Shown here piece by piece: positions 58,682-64,000 of a DNA stretch of 64,000 nt (position 1 is the first letter of the stretch; every line of letters starts with the position of its first letter). This DNA is from JAFARZ01 sp036490795 (lineage in GTDB: Bacteria > Actinomycetota > Actinomycetes > Streptosporangiales > Streptosporangiaceae): NCBI GenBank assembly GCA_036490795.1, contig DASXDG010000066.1, positions 21,855 to 85,854 of the forward strand, given 5' to 3'. A model generated the notes under the pieces. The model ran no database searches and had not been told where the DNA came from. It worked only from the letters and a program-made list of their open reading frames with translations. Position numbers and translations under genes: made by a program.

Positions 58682-59957
58682 CGCCGTTTCTGTCATCGCG
58701 GCCAAACGCGACGGCCGCCGGCTTTCCGACGACGACATCCGGTGGCTGTTCGATGCTTACGCGGACAACCGGGTGGCCGACGAGCAGATGTCCGCGCTGC
58801 TGATGGCGATCTTCTTCCGGGGCCTGGACGGCAGGGAGCTGCGCACCTGGACCGGCGCGATGATCGACTCAGGTGAGCGCCTCGACCTGTCCTCCGTTCC
58901 CCGGCCGACCGTGGACAAGCACTCCACCGGCGGCGTCGGGGACAAGGTCAGCCTGATTCTCGCGCCGCTGGTCGCCGCCTGCGGCGCCGCCGTCCCGCAG
59001 CTGTCCGGCCGCGGCCTCGGCCATACCGGCGGCACCCTGGACAAGCTGGAGTCGATCCCCGGCTGGCGCGCAAACCTGAGCACCGCGGAGACGATCGACG
59101 TGCTTCGTTCTGCGGGTGCGGTGATCTGCGCGGCGGGTGCCGGGCTGGCGCCGGCCGACCGCAGGCTGTACGCGCTGCGCGATGTCACCGGTACGGTCGA
59201 GTCGATCCCGCTCATCGCCAGCTCGATCATGTCGAAGAAGATCGCGGAGGGGACCGGCGCCCTTGTCCTGGACGTCAAGGTCGGCACCGGCGCCTTCATG
59301 AAGGACCTGGACCGGGCGCGTGAACTGGCCAGGACGATGGTCGCGCTAGGCACCGAACACGACGTCACCACGACGGCCCTGCTCACCGGCATGGACGTCC
59401 CGCTGGGCCGGGCGGTCGGCAACGCCGTCGAGGTCGAGGAGTCGGTCCGCGCCTTGCAGGGGGAGGGTCCCGCCGATCTCATGCGCGTCACGCTGGCGCT
59501 GGCCCAGGAGATGCTCAGCCTGGTCGGGATCGACGCTGACCCGGCTGAGGCGATCGCCTCCGGCCGGGCCTACGCCGCCTACCGGACGATGATCAGTGCG
59601 CAGGGCGGCGACCCGGATGCCACGCTGCCCCAGGCGCCGCACACGACGACCGTGACGGCGGACCGGTCCGGCTGGCTGACCAGGTTGGACGCGCTGCAGG
59701 TAGGCGTCGCCGCCTGGCGCCTCGGCGCGGGCAGGGCGCGCAAGGAGGACCCGGTCAGCGCGGCGGCCGGCATCATCTGCCTGGCCAAGCCGGGGGACCA
59801 GGTCGCGGACGGCCAGCCAATCCTGGAACTGCGCGCCGACGACGATTCCCGGTTCGCGGCCGCGCTCGACGCGTTGCGCCTTCCCGGTGCCATCGAGATC
59901 GGCCAGGAGCGGCCTCCAGCCTCGCCGGACCCGGTGATTGACCGCGTCGTAGGCTGA
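58674..59957 (+). CDS. deoA: thymidine (pyrimidine-nucleoside) phosphorylase
   Basis: DeoA splits thymidine, deoxyuridine or uridine with phosphate into base and sugar-1-phosphate. The 427-residue protein has KHSTGGVGDKVSLILAPLVA near 82, RGLGHTGGTLDKLESIPGW near 112 and SSIMSKKIAEGTGALVLDVK near 185, the glycosyltransferase-family 3 pattern. GTG 58674 lies inside cdd. Together with Cdd it degrades pyrimidine nucleosides. Confidence 0.95.
   Translation: MTDAVSVIAAKRDGRRLSDDDIRWLFDAYADNRVADEQMSALLMAIFFRGLDGRELRTWTGAMIDSGERLDLSSVPRPTVDKHSTGGVGDKVSLILAPLVAACGAAVPQLSGRGLGHTGGTLDKLESIPGWRANLSTAETIDVLRSAGAVICAAGAGLAPADRRLYALRDVTGTVESIPLIASSIMSKKIAEGTGALVLDVKVGTGAFMKDLDRARELARTMVALGTEHDVTTTALLTGMDVPLGRAVGNAVEVEESVRALQGEGPADLMRVTLALAQEMLSLVGIDADPAEAIASGRAYAAYRTMISAQGGDPDATLPQAPHTTTVTADRSGWLTRLDALQVGVAAWRLGAGRARKEDPVSAAAGIICLAKPGDQVADGQPILELRADDDSRFAAALDALRLPGAIEIGQERPPASPDPVIDRVVG
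59950..59955 (+). promoter_or_regulatory. -10 box of add inside the deoA end
   Basis: TAGGCT overlaps the last deoA codons and stop, and ends 6 nt before the add GTG. Confidence 0.55.
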
Positions 59958-59961
59958 GTTC

Positions 59962-61059
59962 GTGCTCACACTCGAAGAAATCCGGGCAGTGCCCAAGGTC
60001 TTGCTGCACGATCACCTGGATGGCGGCCTGCGCCCGCAAACCGTCCTTGAGCTGGCCCGCGAGACCGGATATGCGGACCTCCCCGCCGATAACGCGGAAG
60101 ATCTGGCAAAACGGCTCACCGAGGGCGCGAGCCGGGGGCACCTGGAGATCTACCTGGACGCGTTCCGGCACACGGTCGGCGTCATGCAGACCCGCGAGGC
60201 GCTGTACCGGGTGGCGTACGAGTGCGCCGAGGACCTCGCCGCCGACGGCGTGGTGTACGCCGAGGTCAGGTTCGCTCCCGAGTTGCACACCGCGGACGGG
60301 CTCACCCTCGACGAGGTGGTGCACGCGGTCCTGTCCGGGTTCCGTGACGGTCGCCGTGACCACGGGATTACGGTATACGCCCTGCTCACCGCCATGCGGA
60401 CCGCTGCCAGATCGCTGGAGATCGCCGAACTCGCGGTCCGGCACCGGGACAGCGGCGTCGTCGGCTTCGACATCGCCGGCGCGGAGGCTGGCTGGCCGCC
60501 CACCCGCCACCTGGACGCGTTCCAGTACGTGAAGCGGGAGAACTTCCACATCACGATCCATGCGGGCGAGGCGTTCGGCCTGCCGTCGATCTGGGAAGCC
60601 GTGCAGGAATGCGGGGCCGAGCGCCTGGGTCACGGTGTCCGGATCGTTGACGACATCGAGATTGCCGGCGGCGGTGCCATCAAACTGGGCAGGCTTGCCT
60701 CTTACGTCAGGGACCGGCGGATACCACTGGAAATGTGCCCGACATCGAATGTGCAGACGGGTGCGGCGTCGTCGATCGCGGATCATCCACTGCGACTGCT
60801 GCGACAGTTGTCATTCCGCGTGACGGTTAATACCGATAATCGGCTGATGAGCCAGGTCACGCTCAGCGCGGAATTCCACCTCCTCGCGAGGGAATTCGGT
60901 TACGGATGGTCCGACATCGAGTGGCTGACAGTTAACGGGATGAAGAGCGCGTTCGCCGGATTCGACGAGCGGCTGCACCTGATCAATACGGTGATCAAGC
61001 CCGGTTTTGCAATTGCCCGCGCAAAAAGCGACGCGGTGGTGCGAAACCCCGCACAATAG
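59962..61059 (+). CDS. add: adenosine deaminase
   Basis: Add converts (deoxy)adenosine to (deoxy)inosine. The 365-residue TIM-barrel enzyme has the zinc ligands HDHLDGGLRP near 16, the Glu/His in HAGEAFG near 195, the His in GAERLGHGVRI near 215, and the Asp in VNTDNRLMS near 292. GTG 59962 is 4 bp after deoA, with its own leaderless promoter. It completes the salvage set; no purine nucleoside phosphorylase is adjacent. Confidence 0.96.
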   Translation: MLTLEEIRAVPKVLLHDHLDGGLRPQTVLELARETGYADLPADNAEDLAKRLTEGASRGHLEIYLDAFRHTVGVMQTREALYRVAYECAEDLAADGVVYAEVRFAPELHTADGLTLDEVVHAVLSGFRDGRRDHGITVYALLTAMRTAARSLEIAELAVRHRDSGVVGFDIAGAEAGWPPTRHLDAFQYVKRENFHITIHAGEAFGLPSIWEAVQECGAERLGHGVRIVDDIEIAGGGAIKLGRLASYVRDRRIPLEMCPTSNVQTGAASSIADHPLRLLRQLSFRVTVNTDNRLMSQVTLSAEFHLLAREFGYGWSDIEWLTVNGMKSAFAGFDERLHLINTVIKPGFAIARAKSDAVVRNPAQ

Positions 61060-61063
61060 GTTT

Positions 61064-62569
61064 GTGCGCCCTTGGGATCCCGAGCGAATCGGGCCGTACG
61101 CGATAGTGAGCCGGCTCGGCGCCGGCGCGATGGGACAGGTGTATCTCGCCCGTTCCACCGCCGGCCGTCTGGTCGCGATAAAGACGATCAAACCGGAGCT
61201 GGCGGAGGAAGAGGGCTTCCGTACCAGGTTCGCCCAGGAGGTGGCCGCGGCCAGGAGGGTCAGCGGCTTCTTCACCGCGGCGGTGGTGGAGGCCGACCCG
61301 GACGCTGACGTGCCGTGGCTGGCCACCGCCTACGTACCCGCGCCGTCACTGCGCCGGATGGTGCAGGCATGCGGCCCGCTGCCGCCGGTCACGGTGCGCT
61401 GGCTTGCCGCGGGCTGCGCGGAGGCGCTGGGATCGATCCACGCGGCCGGCCTGGTCCACATGGACCTGAAGCCGTCGAACGTGCTGGTCGCGATCGACGG
61501 GCCTCGCGTGATCGATTTCGGCGTTGCCCGCGCGACCGGCCGGATCGGCTACGCCCCGCAGCACGGCCCGGTCGGCACGCCCGCCTACATGGCGCCGGAG
61601 CAGGCCATGGACGTCCGGCAGGCATCGCCCGCCAGCGACGTGTTCTCGCTGGGAGCCACGCTGCTGTACGCCGCGACCGGCCACCCGCCCTACCGCGGTG
61701 AGACCACCGCCGATGTGCTGATCCGGCTGGCCAACGAACTGCCCGACCTGACCGGCCTGCCGGACGAGCTGACCGCATTGGTGGCCGCCTGCCTGGACCG
61801 GGACCCGAGACACCGCCCGTCATCCGCGGCCGTGCTAGCTCGCGTCGGCCAGTTCACCGAGGATCAGTCCTACCTGCCAGAACCCGCGGTTGTCCTGATC
61901 GGGCAGTACCAGCCGGGCAAGGTCGGCGATAGCGATGAGACCGCGCCCTCGATCCCGGCCCTGCCGGACAAGGCCAGGCCCGAGGCGTCGCCGCTGAACT
62001 CCTGGCCGCCGCTGCTCTCCTGGCCACGATTGACGTCGTGGCGCCGTCGGTTCCGGATGCCTGCCTGGGCGGGCTGGGCGTCGGCCGGCGCCGTGCTCGT
62101 CGCGTCAGGCGTAATTCTCGGTGCCACGCTGACCAGTTCCGGCGCCTCGACGGACGCGCACACGGGTTCATCGGCGTCATCGGGCCTTGGCTTGGGCAAC
62201 GGCTCGAACGCACCGACCCTGACGGAGCTGAAGGCGACGACCGGTCCGCTCTGCGGTCCCGCGCTCAAGGCTCGCCCGGCGTTGTGCGTGAACCTGCGGA
62301 TCGGTCTGAGCAGCACCGTTTTCAGCATGAAGACCATGGGTTTCCCGGCGCGGTCCCGCGTCTCGCTGACCATGTCCTACTCCCCGCCCCCGGGAACCCC
62401 GGGGGCGCCCCAGTCGACGATCGTACGCAGAGTCTCCATGCCAGCTAACGGCACCAAGCGGCTCGGCATGTTCACTAACTTCGGTAAGTACCAGGTAACC
62501 GCTACCGTGCGAGGCGGCCGCCAGATCGTCGCCGTGTTCGTGGTTGTCCCGGTTATCCCGCCGTCGTGA
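61064..62569 (+). CDS. PASTA-less membrane Ser/Thr protein kinase
   Basis: The 501-residue protein has an N-terminal Hanks-type kinase domain (about 8-260): glycine loop RLGAGAMGQVYLA, VAIK Lys near 40, catalytic loop HMDLKPSNVL near 133, DFGVAR near 152, GTPAYMAPEQ near 170. The catalytic HRD Arg is Met. A juxtamembrane linker, one transmembrane helix near 345-365 (WAGWASAGAVLVASGVILGA) and an extracellular domain of about 130 residues with two Cys follow. GTG 61064 is 4 bp after add. Substrates are unknown. Confidence 0.9.
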   Translation: MRPWDPERIGPYAIVSRLGAGAMGQVYLARSTAGRLVAIKTIKPELAEEEGFRTRFAQEVAAARRVSGFFTAAVVEADPDADVPWLATAYVPAPSLRRMVQACGPLPPVTVRWLAAGCAEALGSIHAAGLVHMDLKPSNVLVAIDGPRVIDFGVARATGRIGYAPQHGPVGTPAYMAPEQAMDVRQASPASDVFSLGATLLYAATGHPPYRGETTADVLIRLANELPDLTGLPDELTALVAACLDRDPRHRPSSAAVLARVGQFTEDQSYLPEPAVVLIGQYQPGKVGDSDETAPSIPALPDKARPEASPLNSWPPLLSWPRLTSWRRRFRMPAWAGWASAGAVLVASGVILGATLTSSGASTDAHTGSSASSGLGLGNGSNAPTLTELKATTGPLCGPALKARPALCVNLRIGLSSTVFSMKTMGFPARSRVSLTMSYSPPPGTPGAPQSTIVRRVSMPANGTKRLGMFTNFGKYQVTATVRGGRQIVAVFVVVPVIPPS

Positions 62570-62592
62570 GTACCCGGGCGCGCTAGCTGCCC

Positions 62593-63390
62593 TCAGACCT
62601 GTGCCCACCACAGGTCTTCCTGCCGTGAGCACCAGGCGGGATCGGTGAGCCGGGTCAGGTCGGCGGTAGTGATGATCCCGTGCTCGATCAGCACCCTGAC
62701 CGCCACCTCGTCGGAGAGGCGTACGTCCCCGGCGACCAGGCCGCGATCGGCGATCTTGCGGCGCAGTACCTTCAGGTGTTCGGCGACCCTCGCGGATAGC
62801 CGGTCGCGGAACTCCTGATCGGTTTCGAATCGCTCAAGCTCGTGGTATGCCCCGGTGGCCTCGAGTGCGGCCCTGGCGATCTCCGGGGTTCGCGGCAGCG
62901 GCGTGGTAGCGCCCGCGTCGATGAGCCAGGGGCGGCACCACATCAGCGCGACAAGGAACAGCTTGGTCATCGGGTCCAGGTACAGCGGCAGCAGCGTCCC
63001 GTCCCCGTCGGCGGTGATGCCGGTGCCGACTCCCGTATCGTCCTGGGACGGGACGAGCACGGTCAGCGGCTGCCCGTCGTCCAGCATCGCCCGCGATCCG
63101 ACCAGCGCGGTACCGCGTCGTACGAACCAGCCGCCGACCGGCTCACCGTCGCCCTCCAGCCTGGGCAGCCGGATCCGGTAGCCGTCGCCCTCCACGTAGA
63201 GGGCGTGCGTGTAGCTGATGTTGGCGATCCACGTGCCGACCCCGAGGACGCTCACCACCCCGGCCCGTCGGGACAGACCCCGGCCGGCCGCGATGATCAG
63301 GTCAACGCCCGGCCCCCGGCCGAACACGAGCCTGCCGCCGTCGGAAACCCGGACGGTGTGCCCAGAGGCGGTGCTGACGTGCGCTATCAC
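62593..63390 (-). CDS. FHA-like domain protein facing the kinase gene
   Basis: The 265-residue protein has an N-terminal FHA-like sheet: FGRGPGVDLIIAAGRGLSRR near 23-42 keeps the Gly-Arg and Ser-Arg elements, while the usual His is Ala and the NG turn is YTHALYVEG. The C-terminal half (about 170-265) is helical, with LKVLRRKIADRG and LSDEVAVRVLIEHGIITTAD, winged-helix-like. FHA modules read phosphothreonine. GTG 63390 is behind a TACACT box. It converges with the kinase gene 24 bp away. Confidence 0.75.
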   Translation of the reverse strand: MIAHVSTASGHTVRVSDGGRLVFGRGPGVDLIIAAGRGLSRRAGVVSVLGVGTWIANISYTHALYVEGDGYRIRLPRLEGDGEPVGGWFVRRGTALVGSRAMLDDGQPLTVLVPSQDDTGVGTGITADGDGTLLPLYLDPMTKLFLVALMWCRPWLIDAGATTPLPRTPEIARAALEATGAYHELERFETDQEFRDRLSARVAEHLKVLRRKIADRGLVAGDVRLSDEVAVRVLIEHGIITTADLTRLTDPAWCSRQEDLWWAQV

Positions 63391-63396
63391 CCGGCA

Positions 63397-63402
63397 AGTG
63401 TA
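63397..63402 (-). promoter_or_regulatory. -10 box of the FHA-like gene
   Basis: TACACT on the minus strand ends 6 nt before the GTG at 63390. Confidence 0.55.
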
Positions 63403-63935
63403 GGCGTGGCCCTGGTGCGCGGACGATACCCCGGATCCGGGGGTGGCTAAAACCTTACATATCGGGTTTAGCTATGTATTGGCAGGGCGCTGGTATCTGC
63501 TGCGGGCGGGAGACGCCGAGTTGGACAGAGGGGGGGCCTGTCTAGTCGGCTCGGTGTGTCCCAGGGCCGAACCGGTATGGATAGAGCCCGCGTCGGCACC
63601 AGCGCCCGCCCAGCGGCCCGCGCTCGGGCAGCGTTGACAAAGAGTCCGTGCGCATGGACCTTACCCTGACGGGGCCCGTGTGCCACGGGCCCCGTCAGGG
63701 TAAGCGCGGCCCGACCTGACCTGACGTGCCGCGTCACATACCCCACACGCCACGCATCCCAAGCGCCCCATGCACGCCGCTCATCCCACCGCACGTCAAG
63801 CGCCCCGAAAGCTCCATGCATGCCACGCGTCCCACCGTTCGCTGCGCACCCCACGCACCACGCGTAACATGCATCACTCAGCTCCCGGTGGCCACAGCTG
63901 ATGCCGACGAGGCGCGAACAACTGCCGAGAGGGCG
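63403..63935. other. gene-free region at the right edge
   Basis: No convincing gene was seen. Contents are a CCCCGGATCCGGGG dyad (about 63429-63443), the 21-bp hairpin, and a C-rich low-complexity stretch with repeated CCCCATGC and CCACGC motifs (63740-63870). Frames of 60 to 80 codons lack ribosome binding sites. Confidence 0.5.
63660..63704. terminator. long perfect hairpin
   Basis: Two 21-bp perfect arms (CTTACCCTGACGGGGCCCGTG and its complement, written in part) surround a TGC loop. It has the shape of a strong terminator, but no gene ends here on either strand within the window. Confidence 0.75.
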
Positions 63936-64000
63936 CAAACAACGCGGAACATCGCTTTATCGCGGTGAAAAACCTTGCTGTGAGCATGGTTTTCTTCCGC
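63936..64000. repeat. family A repeat, copy A5 (truncated by window end)
   Basis: The core is TGCTGTGAGCA (63976-63986), the complement of the usual core, so this copy is inverted relative to A1 to A4. Arms AACGCGG, CGCGG and TTCCGC are visible. The rest is outside the window. Confidence 0.75.

Noticed and set aside
63443..63637. 64-codon frame near the right edge
   Set aside because: No ribosome binding site, no recognisable domain, and atypical composition.

Overview
The window is chromosomal DNA of a high-GC actinobacterium. Markers are mycothiol synthesis (MshA), Lsr2, ClpC, an actinobacterial F(e)-S MutY, a SenX3-RegX3 pair, DUF2516, DUF503/YlxP, HelD and many start codons lying directly behind a TANNNT -10 box. 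A chaplin-like secreted peptide hints at a filamentous, aerial-growing relative of Streptomycetales or Streptosporangiales. That placement is inference. No rRNA, tRNA, phage, IS transposase or CRISPR array was recognised.

Layout. 1-1.6 kb: truncated MocR/PdxR-type regulator, an MFS relic and a chaplin-like gene. 1.6-4.1 kb: DUF2520 protein, panC and coaX (coenzyme A, with panD missing from its usual place). 4.1-9.5 kb: NlpC/P60 hydrolase, ArgA-type acetyltransferase, a 46-residue membrane peptide, lsr2, clpC. 9.9-15 kb: mutY, an anchored four-Cys protein, radA (disA missing nearby), a TIM-barrel isomerase-like protein and a DUF849 enzyme. 15-23.5 kb: HTH regulator, DUF2516, MFS transporter, BlaI/M56 pair, YbjN, mshA, gpmA, senX3-regX3. 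24.3-28.7 kb: DeoR-type regulator and a three-gene sugar-type ABC importer. 28.8-39.4 kb: accessory stretch with hydrolase lipoprotein, GNAT, MarR, TPR protein, unrecognised HTH-like gene, ROK regulator, HelD, amidase relic and DUF4439 pair. 39.5-48.4 kb: translation and transcription operon rimP-nusA-ylxR-infB-ylxP-rbfA-truB, an MFS-like relic and ribF. 48.6-61 kb: nucleoside salvage, with a five-gene minus-strand operon (BMP lipoprotein, ATPase, two permeases, phosphohexomutase), a two-component system, then cdd-deoA-add. 61-63.4 kb: Ser/Thr kinase facing an FHA-like gene.

How genes work together. The nucleoside block forms a route from import, through cytidine and adenosine deamination and pyrimidine-nucleoside phosphorolysis, to a pentose-1-phosphate that the co-operonic mutase may isomerise. 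Blocks resemble several separate Mycobacterium tuberculosis neighbourhoods (Rv3603c-Rv3585, Rv0474-Rv0491, Rv2867c, Rv2844-Rv2786c, Rv3307-Rv3315) joined in a new order. These comparisons are from memory.

The least explained content is intergenic. Family A is about 90 bp, AT-richer than its surroundings, a nested palindrome around TGCTCACAGCA (five copies). Family B is a 49-bp unit made of two 18-bp palindromes (consensus GTCAATTGCGCAATTGAC) with a fixed 13-bp spacer (four loci). Every convergent gap over 200 bp in the window holds A, B or both, and B elements touch or supply stop codons. About sixteen genes look leaderless.
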